Source: JBGTSJ01 sp041940305 (GTDB lineage Bacteria > Planctomycetota > Planctomycetia > Planctomycetales > Planctomycetaceae). From it: a stretch of DNA of 36,243 nucleotides. The notes beneath the pieces are model-generated. The model saw nothing but the letters and a program-made list of their open reading frames with translations, was not told where the DNA came from and did no database searches. Made by a program: the position numbers and the translations under genes. Positions 15,195 to 23,032 of the stretch are shown here, piece by piece (within the stretch, counting starts at the first letter, position 1; every line of letters starts with the position of its first letter). The DNA is taken from contig JBGTSJ010000039.1 in assembly GCA_041940305.1 (NCBI GenBank), positions 1-36,243 of the forward strand. The letters are read 5' to 3'.

Positions 15195-15764
15195 ATGCCT
15201 CACAATCCGGCTTCGCTCGGCCCAAAGAGATTTGATGTCACTCCGGATTGGCTCAACATCTTTGCAGGCGTCGTCATCTCGCTACTCGTGATGGTGGGCG
15301 GGATCGTCGCGGTTGTCGCGATGATTCGTCAGCTCGCAGAAGCGACTCCTGACGATGACCTTTTCTTTCCTTCGGTGTTCGCCCTCCTGGGAGTTGCCAT
15401 CGTTGGCGTGGCAGTCTATCTCTTATGGATGATCCTCCGGCAACGGTCGATTCAGGCTGACGTTCACCAGTCCGGATTCCATTGCAGGACGCGCGATGCG
15501 TCCGATGTCGTGCTCTGGCAGGACATCGCTGCGATCCACGAAACTGTCGCTTCGCTGCGCCCCAGGGGCCGGGGATTGATCAAGTACGCAATCCCTGACG
15601 AACCACAGACCACGGCGCTCGTTATCACGACACGAGAAGGGAAAACGTTCGAGTTCAAGCCCGGACTGATGCGCAACTCCCTTCGATTCCGACTCGCACT
15701 GCGAGGGGCTTCCAGAGATCACTCCATTCCCTGGGAACTGGAAGATCGATCGAAACGGACGTGA
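15195..15764 (+). CDS. Two-TM membrane protein with PH-like C-terminal domain
   Basis: The ATG at 15195 (MPHNPASLGPKRFDVTPDWL) has CGGAG 7 bp upstream; the frame is open from 14844 but that extension does not look like protein. Of 190 residues, two hydrophobic segments (about 22-46, LNIFAGVVISLLVMVGGIVA, and about 60-78, VFALLGVAIVGVAVYLLWMI) are followed by a soluble β-rich domain (SIQADVHQSGFHCR, VVLWQDIAAIHETV, ALVITTREGKTFEFKPGL). This layout is that of small bacterial membrane proteins with a PH-like fold. The function is unknown. It is a single gene on this strand. Confidence 0.65.
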   Translation: MPHNPASLGPKRFDVTPDWLNIFAGVVISLLVMVGGIVAVVAMIRQLAEATPDDDLFFPSVFALLGVAIVGVAVYLLWMILRQRSIQADVHQSGFHCRTRDASDVVLWQDIAAIHETVASLRPRGRGLIKYAIPDEPQTTALVITTREGKTFEFKPGLMRNSLRFRLALRGASRDHSIPWELEDRSKRT

Positions 15765-15855
15765 CTCGACCGCTTTCGAGCCCTGCTAAATTGCGACGTT
15801 GGCGGAATGGATGAAGGGATCGTCCGGGGCTGCGCGCTGGCAGTGCGGGGGTTGT

Positions 15856-17103
15856 TCAGGAGGCGGTGGCGAGCGGGGACTCGGGGTGGGGGGGTGTGGC
15901 GAGGTCGAGATGGACAAGGGGGAGGTTGGGGATGGGGGAGGCGGCCGGAGTGGGGAGTTGTGGGAGTTCCTGCTCGGGGAGGGAGCCCAGGAGGGTGGCT
16001 CGGGCGGTGGCGATGAGGCCTTTCAGGGAGCCGAAGGTGGCGTTGACGGCGGAGGGTTCGTGGCCGCAGTGGACCATGCAGTCGCCGCATTTGGAATTGC
16101 CGCTGGCACGCCCGTAGGCATCCCAGTCGGTGGTCTCCATCAGTTCGCGAAAGGTGGAGACGTACCCCTCCTGGATGAGATAGCACGGCTTCTGCCAGCC
16201 GAAGATGTTGAAGGTGGGGTTCCCCCAGGGGGTGCATTCGAGGTCCCAGTTTCCCTTGAGGAACTCGATGAACAGCGGGGACTGGTTGAAGACCCAGCGG
16301 CGGCGGCGCGGGGTCGATGGTCGATGGTCGATGGTCGATGGAGAAGCAGGCTCGGACTGCGTACCGACGTCGGCCGTCTTCTGACCTCTGACCACTGGCC
16401 TCTGGCTTCTGTCCGTCTGCGGGCGCAGCATGCGGCGGAAGAGGGACATGGTCTGCCGGCGGTGGAGGAAGTGCTCCTGGTCGGGGGCTTTCTCGTAGCT
16501 GTAGCCGGGGGAGAGCATCATGCCTTCGACGCCGAGGTCCATGAGCGTGTCGAACATCTCGCGCATGCGCTCGGGGTCGGCGGTGTTGAAGAGCGTGGTG
16601 TTGGTGGTGACGCGGTGTCCGGCGGCGATGGCGGACTTGATGGCCTGGATGGCGACGTCATAAATGCCGTCGCGGCAGACGGCGTGATCGTGCTCCTCGC
16701 GGGGGCCGTCGAGGTGGATGGAGAAGGAGAGGAATTTGGACGGCTGGAACCGGTGAAGGTGCTTCTCCAGCAGGATGGCGTTGGTGCAGAGATAGACGTA
16801 TTTCTTCCGCGCGACGAGGCCGGCGACGATCTCATCGATTTGCGGATGGAGGAGCGGTTCGCCGCCGGGGATCGAGACCATCGGCGCGCCGCATTCATCA
16901 ACGGCGCGGAAGCAGTCTTCCGGGGAGAGGTTCTGCTTGAGGATCTCGCCGGGGTACTGGATCTTGCCGCAGCCGGCGCAGGCGAGATTACAGCGGAACA
17001 GGGGCTCGAGCATGAGCACCAGCGGGTAGCGTTTTTCGCCCCGGATCTTTTTGCCGAGGACGTAGCGCGCCACCGTCCACATCTGTGAGACCGGAACTCC
17101 CAT
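15856..17103 (-). CDS. hpnH: HpnH, hopanoid adenosyl-transfer radical SAM enzyme, with repeat-derived insert
   Basis: The ATG at 17103 (MGVPVSQMWTVARYVL) is chosen because GGAG lies 6 bp upstream and it matches the family start. The radical SAM cluster is C38xxxC42xxC45 (FRCNLACAGCGK), followed by SIPGGEPLLHP, LSFSIHLDG and the HpnH C-terminal block RWVFNQSPLFIEFLKGN, GWQKPCYLIQEGY, CGDCMVHCGHEPSAV. HpnH couples diploptene to the 5'-deoxyadenosyl radical, the first step to adenosylhopane and extended hopanoids. The protein is 415 residues, longer than the usual ~330-385. About 40 extra residues (228-268) separate LFRRMLR from RWVFNQ; they are encoded by simple repeats, including four tandem TCGATGG units at 16314-16341. 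A Pro-rich tail (after 380) is also unusual. No other hopanoid gene is in the window. Confidence 0.9.
   Translation of the reverse strand: MGVPVSQMWTVARYVLGKKIRGEKRYPLVLMLEPLFRCNLACAGCGKIQYPGEILKQNLSPEDCFRAVDECGAPMVSIPGGEPLLHPQIDEIVAGLVARKKYVYLCTNAILLEKHLHRFQPSKFLSFSIHLDGPREEHDHAVCRDGIYDVAIQAIKSAIAAGHRVTTNTTLFNTADPERMREMFDTLMDLGVEGMMLSPGYSYEKAPDQEHFLHRRQTMSLFRRMLRPQTDRSQRPVVRGQKTADVGTQSEPASPSTIDHRPSTPRRRRWVFNQSPLFIEFLKGNWDLECTPWGNPTFNIFGWQKPCYLIQEGYVSTFRELMETTDWDAYGRASGNSKCGDCMVHCGHEPSAVNATFGSLKGLIATARATLLGSLPEQELPQLPTPAASPIPNLPLVHLDLATPPHPESPLATAS
16314..16341 (+). repeat. Heptamer tandem repeat (TCGATGG ×4) inside hpnH
   Basis: Four exact copies of TCGATGG at 16314-16341, read on the minus strand as the STIDHRPST part of the insert in HpnH. 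The adjoining 16370-16415 (TCTTCTGACCTCTGACCACT and following) is a second imperfect repeat. Both lie within the in-frame insert. Confidence 0.85.
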
Positions 17104-17499
17104 CAGCATCTCCGTCGTGTGAGCATCGTGGGACGGACCTCCCAGTCCGCTCAAGCTGCTTAAAGTCGCGTCATACCATGTTTATTTGGGGATGTCAGCC
17201 CTCTTCGGCGGGAAAGCTGGGGTTGCGGGAGCGTGTTTTGTGCTGGGGGATGTGTGGTTTTGGAGGTGGCTGGGTGTGGAGGGAGGGGATGGGGGCGCCC
17301 TGTGGACGCCTTTGTGGATGGGAGTGCTGGTTGACGTTCGGGCCTTGCTGGCGCGTCGGGCTTGTGTGGGGGGGAGCGAGCGTTGATACGACGCGATGCA
17401 GAGGTGGTCCCGTGATCGGGACTCGGCAACGTTCGGCCCTCGCTGGCGCGTCGGGCTAGTATGGGGCAGCGAGCTGTCGCGTGGGGCGGCGGGAGGGGC
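17104..17499. other. Gene-free stretch with a direct repeat
   Basis: GT-rich on the plus strand, with no supported gene. It holds two direct copies of a 38-bp repeat (listed separately) between the 5' end of hpnH and the 3' end of the desaturase. Confidence 0.5.
17334..17465. repeat. Direct repeat pair (CGCTGGCGCGTCGGGCT type)
   Basis: Copies at 17334-17371 and 17429-17465 share ACGTTCGG-CC--GCTGGC and GCGTCGGGCT-GT-TGGGG, differing at about five positions. This short repeat is one I associate with planctomycete intergenic DNA. It has no coding role. Confidence 0.75.
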
Positions 17500-18492
17500 T
17501 CAGCCGGCTCTGGATGGCGTGGCGACGCAGTCGCGGCATTCACGGAGGACGGCCGCGTAGCTGTGCGTCAGGTGGGCTTCTCCCCGGAATGCGTGGTGCT
17601 GCAGCAGTTCGCGGTGGAGGGCGGCGAGGTTGTAGAAGGGGACGCTGGGATAGAGGTGGTGATCGAGGTGGTAGCCGATGTTCCAAGGGGCGAACAGCCA
17701 GCGCTCGACAAATGTGGGGTAGGTGGTGCGGGTCTGCCGGCAGACGTGGTCGTATTCCACGCCGTAGTGTTCGGCGATGGTCCGCAGACGCAGCACGACC
17801 TTGAGCCACGTCATGAGCGGTACGACCCAGTAAGCGAGGAACAGCACCCAGAGCTGAAAATACGTGAGGGCGGCGATCAATCCGACGAAGAAGACAATGG
17901 CGAGGCCGTCGAGCCAGGTCTTGCGCTGGTGCTTGCTGAAGGCGTAGCGGCCGAAGAACTGCAACTGGTCCTTGACGTGCAGGCCGAACACGTCGGTCAG
18001 GAAGATGCGGAGCATCTGCCAGCGGGTCTTGGGGAAGACCCAGTCGCGATTGAGGCGGAGGAGCCAGTCCGGGTCGTCGATGGTGTTGGGGGAACGATGA
18101 TGCGCAAAGTGCAGCCGCCGGTAGATGCGCATCGAGATGAGCAACGGCCACCCGAGAAAGAGCTCGCCGATCAGGTCGTTGAGCGTGCGATTGGGGAGGA
18201 GACGATAGTGGGCGGCCTCGTGCATCAGGATGGCAAGCGCGTGCTGGCGGGAGCCGATCCAGACGACGGCGGCGACATAACCGACCGCGCCGGCGACGCT
18301 GTTCCACTGCCACAGCCACCACGACGCGGCGATACCGGCGGCGACGAGCAGCCACTCCAATGTGACGGCCGCCAACGGAGGCCCCACGCGCAACAGCGAC
18401 AGGCGCCGGACGGCTGCCGCATCGAGCGGCGACTGCCACGGCTCGACAGGCTGATCGGATTCGATGTTCGGCGCGACAGTTAACAGCGACAT
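17500..18492 (-). CDS. Membrane fatty acid desaturase
   Basis: A 330-residue integral membrane di-iron desaturase. The three histidine boxes are present: HEAAH (91-95), HFAHH (128-132) and HLDHH (275-279). Hydrophobic segments lie around 41-60, 66-80, 108-120, 196-212 and 214-228. The spacing and boxes fit the FADS-like/DesA class that desaturates acyl chains with O2 and an electron donor; carotenoid or sphingolipid substrates cannot be excluded. The family length is usually 300-380, so it appears complete. It follows a second desaturase (18692-19744) on the same strand with about 200 bp between, so the two may not be one operon. The nearby hpnH also acts on membrane lipid. Confidence 0.9.
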   Translation of the reverse strand: MSLLTVAPNIESDQPVEPWQSPLDAAAVRRLSLLRVGPPLAAVTLEWLLVAAGIAASWWLWQWNSVAGAVGYVAAVVWIGSRQHALAILMHEAAHYRLLPNRTLNDLIGELFLGWPLLISMRIYRRLHFAHHRSPNTIDDPDWLLRLNRDWVFPKTRWQMLRIFLTDVFGLHVKDQLQFFGRYAFSKHQRKTWLDGLAIVFFVGLIAALTYFQLWVLFLAYWVVPLMTWLKVVLRLRTIAEHYGVEYDHVCRQTRTTYPTFVERWLFAPWNIGYHLDHHLYPSVPFYNLAALHRELLQHHAFRGEAHLTHSYAAVLRECRDCVATPSRAG

Positions 18493-18691
18493 GAGTCAAC
18501 GGAGAGGGGACGGCGGTGCAATTGAGGCTGATCAGTTTCCTTCGCGATCGTCGCCGACCGGACCGCCAGGAGGGACGTCGCCAATCCTATCGGCGCGAGC
18601 CCCGTCTGCAAGGCGCTGTGTGCAGGGAATCGGCCGAGGTGGCTCGCGCCCTGTCCGGCATCCGTCAAACCGACCGCAGTTGTCTCAGGTG

Positions 18692-19744
18692 TTATTCGAC
18701 CAGGGCTTCCGCCAGGACAGGAGACTCGTAGGACCGCACCACGCGGGCCGGCGTGGGGGACGGTTCGCCCGACGTGACGGCGGGCGCCTGCTGCATGTTG
18801 CGGAGGATGTCGAACAGGGAGACGATCTCCGGCTGGTCCCCCATCAGTTGGCGCAGCTTGGGGAGGTGCCAGCAGGGGACCTGTGGATAGTAGTGGTGTT
18901 CGTAATGGCAGAAGGTGTTGTGCGGCAGCCACCAGAAGCGTATGTACCAGGGAGCGTGAAAGCGGTGGACGTCGTGCGTGCCGACGTGCTCGGTCCAGAC
19001 GCGCAGGCGGAACGTCGGCCAGAAGACCATCGCCGTCCCCAGGTACCACACGATGATCACCCACCACTGGCCGAACCAGAGCAACGTTCCGGCCACCGCG
19101 ATCAGCCACAGGTTGGGGAGCGAGCCATCGACCAGATTGATGCCGGGGCGGACGCGCTGGCTGAGGTTCGCCAGTTCCTTCACGTGCAGCAGGCAGACAT
19201 CCTGCAGGAAATACTTGAGGACGGTCCAGCGCGTGGCCGGGAGATCCCAGGCGGGGGCGCTCTTCGCCTTCTGCTGCAGCTCCACGTCGTCCGGCGTATT
19301 GAGGTGCCGATGATGCTGGAAGTGAAAACGGCGATAGCCTCCCACCGGGTTGCCGAAAGGCCACAGGCAGAACATCCCCGTCAGGAAGTCGTTCAGCCGC
19401 TTGTTGCGGGAGATCTGCCGGTGCGTCCCTTCGTGCGCCATGATCGCGATGCGGTGCTGCCCGACGCCCGACATGATCACGGCGAAAATGTACGCCGCCC
19501 AATGCCGTGTGTAGCCGGCGAGGAGCATTGATCCCACGATCAGCGACCAGTCCCCGGCGATGCGGACGGACCAGCGCCAGAAGCTGGGCTGCATCAACTG
19601 CCGCAGGGTCTCCTTATCGACGGCGCGGGCTGTCCCGGTCGGAGAGGTGACGGCAGGGGTATCGGGGGATTCCAGAGCAATCGACATCGTGTTGCAGACG
19701 TTACTCGTGCGCAAGGGGGTTGCGGTTCCGGGCCGATTCGCCAT
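18692..19744 (-). CDS. Membrane fatty acid desaturase (second)
   Basis: A 350-residue di-iron desaturase with HEGTH (104-108), HFQHH (141-145) and HYEHH (280-284). Hydrophobic segments lie around 66-78, 84-101, 120-132, 211-224 and 226-243. The start is uncertain: ATG 19744 (MANRPGTATP) or ATG 19687 (MSIALESPDT); neither has a clear Shine-Dalgarno. The histidine boxes and general layout match the neighbouring desaturase, but the sequence is clearly different, so they probably act on different positions or substrates. The C-terminal ~40 residues (EPSPTPARVVRSYESPVLAE) form an extra Pro/Ser-rich tail. The gene is divergent from the PSCyt protein at 19890. Confidence 0.9.
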   Translation of the reverse strand: MANRPGTATPLRTSNVCNTMSIALESPDTPAVTSPTGTARAVDKETLRQLMQPSFWRWSVRIAGDWSLIVGSMLLAGYTRHWAAYIFAVIMSGVGQHRIAIMAHEGTHRQISRNKRLNDFLTGMFCLWPFGNPVGGYRRFHFQHHRHLNTPDDVELQQKAKSAPAWDLPATRWTVLKYFLQDVCLLHVKELANLSQRVRPGINLVDGSLPNLWLIAVAGTLLWFGQWWVIIVWYLGTAMVFWPTFRLRVWTEHVGTHDVHRFHAPWYIRFWWLPHNTFCHYEHHYYPQVPCWHLPKLRQLMGDQPEIVSLFDILRNMQQAPAVTSGEPSPTPARVVRSYESPVLAEALVE

Positions 19745-19889
19745 CGACCCGCGTCGATCCTAATGGACGGCGGCGTCGTTTTCACGCCAGGGTTTGCGAG
19801 TCGAATTGAATCCTCCCGTGATGTGAACCGTCGTGGCCCATCCGTTACGATGTCGGACTGGCACTCCCAGATGTCCCGCCGTGACCGAG

Positions 19890-22800
19890 ATGCCGATGCG
19901 AAATGCCGTGCTGTTGTGGCTGATTCTTCCAGCGTGCATGTGTGAGCCGGCGTCCGGACAGGACACCGTCCGGTTTAATCGGGACATCCGGCCGATTCTG
20001 TCGGACAACTGCTTTGCGTGTCATGGACCGGACTCGGCGGCGCGTGAGGCCGAGCTGCGACTCGACACGCGGGAGGGGCTGTTCGCCGAGCGTGACGGTA
20101 TGGCCGTCGTTACACCCGGTCAGCCGGCCGAGGGAGAACTTTGGCGGCGGATCAGCAGTGATGATGCGGATGAGCGGATGCCGCCGGCCGACTCCGGGAA
20201 GTCGCTGACGGCCGCGCAGGTAGACACGCTGCGGCGGTGGATTGAAGCGGGCGCGGACTGGGAGCCGCACTGGGCATTCATCCCGCCAGAGCGCGCATCG
20301 CCGCCGGAGGTGTCGGAGCGCTCGTGGCCGCGAAATGCGATCGACCATTTTGTGCTGTCTGACCTGGAGCGGCGCGGGTTGACACATGCGCCCGAAGCGG
20401 TGGCCGAGACGCTGATGCGCCGGGTCACGCTGGACCTCACCGGACTGCCGCCGACGCCGGAGGAGGTGGATGCGTATCTGGCCGATCCGGCGCCGGACCG
20501 GTACGAGCGGCTGGTGGAGCGGCTGCTGGCTTCGCCGCGGTACGGGGAACACCTGGCGGTCGGCTGGCTGGACGCGGCGCGGTACGCGGATACGAGCGGC
20601 TATCAGAACGACGGTCCGCGCGAGATGTGGCGGTGGCGCGACTGGGTGATCGATGCGTACAACGCGGGAATGCCGTTCGATCAGTTTACGATTGAGCAAC
20701 TCGCGGGGGACCTGCTGCCGGGGGCGACGCTGGAGCAGCGGATCGCGACGGGGTTCAACCGGAATCACCGCGGCAATGCGGAGGGGGGGATTATCCCGGA
20801 AGAATACGCCGTCGAGTATGTCGTGGACCGCGTGGACACGACTGGTGCGGTGTGGCTGGGTCTGACGGTCGGCTGCAGCCGGTGTCACGATCACAAGTTC
20901 GATCCGCTCTCGCAACAGGACTATTACGGGCTGTACGCATACTTCAACAGCATTCCGGAGTCGGGGCGGGCCATCAAGGAGGGGAACTCGCCTCCCTACA
21001 TCAAGTCACCCACGGCGGACCAGCAGTCGGAACTGGCACGACTTGAGCAGAGGCTGGAGGAAGCGAGACGGCAATGGGACGACGGTGTGAATGAGCGCGC
21101 CGTTCTGCAGTCCGAGTGGGAGCGCGAAATCGCCGACGGACCTGCGCTGGATTGGACGCCCGACGAAGGACTCATCGCTCACTTTCCGCTCGACGGCGAT
21201 GCGGGCGATCGCGTGGATGTCTCGCGACGCGCGGGGCTGGTGGGAGAGAGCATTGCCTTTGTGCCGGGGCCGCGCGGCGCGGGAGTGCAACTGGACGGCG
21301 AGTCGTTCCTCGATGTGGGGGACATCGGCAAGTTCGGGTACTTCGATGCGTTCAGCATCTCGGCCTGGGTGCGGCCTGAGGGAACGCGGACCGGCGGGAT
21401 CGTGACGCGGATGTCGGACGATTCCGACTCCGACGGCTGGGCCGTGCATCTGGAGAACGGGCACGTACAGGTCAACCTGGTCAAGCGCTGGCTGGATGAC
21501 TCGCTGCGCGTGGAGACGGAGACGGAGTTGCCAGCGGGCGAGTGGTCGCAGGTGACGGCGGTGTATGACGGGAGCCGGGCGGCGAGCGGCATCGCGGTGT
21601 ACTTCAATGGCCAGCTGCAACCGCTGCGGGTGCACCTCGACGGGCTGAATCAGACGATCGTGAACGACCAGCCGTTGCGGATCGGATCGACGGGGACGCA
21701 GCAGAAACTGCAGGGGGCCGTGGCGGATGTGCGGGTGTTTAGCGGCGCGCTCTCATTCAGGGCCGCGCAGATTCTGTCCGTCGTCGAATCGCTTGATGAA
21801 CTGACCGCGTTGGAGGTGGAGCACTTGTCTCCGGCCCGGTGGGCCAAGTTGCACGAGTACTTCCTGCGACACGCGGCACCCGAGCCGGTGCGAAATGCAT
21901 ACGCGGAACTGCTCGCGTTGGAGCGGCAGCGGGAAGAGTTGGTCGATTCGTTCCCGACCACGATGGTGATGGAGGAGTTGAAGTTTCCGCGACCGGCGTT
22001 TGTGCTGGAACGCGGCGCGTACGACCGCCCGGAGGAACAGGTCGAGCGCGGTGTGCCCGATGCACTGGCGTCGGGAGCAGACATTGGCGGCAACCGGCTC
22101 GACTTCGCGCAATGGCTGGTGAACGCCGAGAATCCGCTCACGGCGCGGGTGGCCGTCAACCGGTACTGGCAGCGGCTGTTTGGCGTCGGCCTGGTGAAGA
22201 CGGCGGAGGATTTCGGGACGCAGGGAGAGCCGCCGAGCCATCCGGAACTGCTGGACTGGCTGGCGACCGAGTTCGTGCGCACCGGCTGGGACGTGAAGCA
22301 TCTGCACCGATTGATTGTGACGTGCGCCACGTACCGGCAGTCGTCACACATTCCGCCGGAACTGAGAACTCTGGATCCCGAGAACCGGCTGCTGGCGCGC
22401 GGCCCGCGGGTGCGACTGACGGCGGAGATGATCCGGGACCAGGCGCTGGCGGCGGCGGGACTGCTGGAGGAGCGGATCGGCGGGCCGTCGGTAAAGCCGT
22501 ATCAACCTGAAGGGCTATGGAACGAAATCGCCACCGACACGGTGTATGAGCAGAGCACCGGCAGTGACCTCTATCGCCGCAGCCTGTACTGCTACACGAA
22601 GCGGACGGTGGCGAACCCGACGTTCACGCTGTTCGACGCCGGGACGCGCGAGGCCTGCGTCCTTCGCCGCAGCCGGACCAACACGCCGTTGCAGTCGCTG
22701 ACGCTGCTCAATGACGTGACATTCGTGGAGGCGGCACGGGTGCTGGCGGCGCGGGTGCTGGGTGACGCCGGGCACGACCGCGAACGGCTGATGCTGTTGT

Positions 22801-23027
22801 TCCGTAGCGCGACGTGCCGGATGCCCGATGAGGAAGAACTGGCGCTGCTGCAGCGGGCGCTGGCGGTTCATCGCTCACACTTTGGCGAGAATGCCGCCGC
22901 CGCGGCTGCACTCGTCGAGACGGGCGAGTATCCGGTCGATCCGGCGATGGATGTGGCACAGTTGGCGGCGTTCACGGCCGTGGCGGAAGTGCTGTTCAAT
23001 CTCGATGAAGTGGTTACCCGGGAGTAG
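19890..23027 (+). CDS. PSCyt1/PSCyt2/LamG/PSD1 protein (DUF1549-DUF1553)
   Basis: I start at ATG 19890 (MPMRNAVLLWLILPACMC, a signal peptide ending near PASGQ); the frame is open from 19833. The ~1045-residue exported protein has planctomycete cytochrome domain 1 near the N-terminus with a single CxxCH heme site (NCFACHGPDS). The PSCyt2 (DUF1549) domain follows with HFVLSDLERRG, RRVTLDLTGLPPTPEEVDAY and LAVGWLDAARYADTSGYQND. A LamG/concanavalin-type lectin domain comes next (GLIAHFPLDGDAGDRVDVS, ISAWVRPEG). The C-terminal PSD1 (DUF1553) domain has RVAVNRYWQRLFGVGLVKTA, SHPELLDWLA and VANPTFTLFDAGTREACVLR. These proteins are abundant in planctomycetes and are thought to act with DUF1501 proteins at the cell surface, perhaps in polysaccharide breakdown. 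A DUF1501 gene follows 5 bp after the stop. Confidence 0.93.
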   Translation: MPMRNAVLLWLILPACMCEPASGQDTVRFNRDIRPILSDNCFACHGPDSAAREAELRLDTREGLFAERDGMAVVTPGQPAEGELWRRISSDDADERMPPADSGKSLTAAQVDTLRRWIEAGADWEPHWAFIPPERASPPEVSERSWPRNAIDHFVLSDLERRGLTHAPEAVAETLMRRVTLDLTGLPPTPEEVDAYLADPAPDRYERLVERLLASPRYGEHLAVGWLDAARYADTSGYQNDGPREMWRWRDWVIDAYNAGMPFDQFTIEQLAGDLLPGATLEQRIATGFNRNHRGNAEGGIIPEEYAVEYVVDRVDTTGAVWLGLTVGCSRCHDHKFDPLSQQDYYGLYAYFNSIPESGRAIKEGNSPPYIKSPTADQQSELARLEQRLEEARRQWDDGVNERAVLQSEWEREIADGPALDWTPDEGLIAHFPLDGDAGDRVDVSRRAGLVGESIAFVPGPRGAGVQLDGESFLDVGDIGKFGYFDAFSISAWVRPEGTRTGGIVTRMSDDSDSDGWAVHLENGHVQVNLVKRWLDDSLRVETETELPAGEWSQVTAVYDGSRAASGIAVYFNGQLQPLRVHLDGLNQTIVNDQPLRIGSTGTQQKLQGAVADVRVFSGALSFRAAQILSVVESLDELTALEVEHLSPARWAKLHEYFLRHAAPEPVRNAYAELLALERQREELVDSFPTTMVMEELKFPRPAFVLERGAYDRPEEQVERGVPDALASGADIGGNRLDFAQWLVNAENPLTARVAVNRYWQRLFGVGLVKTAEDFGTQGEPPSHPELLDWLATEFVRTGWDVKHLHRLIVTCATYRQSSHIPPELRTLDPENRLLARGPRVRLTAEMIRDQALAAAGLLEERIGGPSVKPYQPEGLWNEIATDTVYEQSTGSDLYRRSLYCYTKRTVANPTFTLFDAGTREACVLRRSRTNTPLQSLTLLNDVTFVEAARVLAARVLGDAGHDRERLMLLFRSATCRMPDEEELALLQRALAVHRSHFGENAAAAAALVETGEYPVDPAMDVAQLAAFTAVAEVLFNLDEVVTRE

Positions 23028-23032
23028 TTGCT

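Noticed and set aside
15799..17088. 429-residue plus-strand frame opposite hpnH
   Set aside because: It is the antisense shadow of hpnH, which has full family motifs; the plus frame is Gly/Glu/Val-rich without motifs.
17461..19531. 340- and 355-residue plus-strand frames opposite the desaturases
   Set aside because: Antisense shadows of genes with complete histidine boxes.
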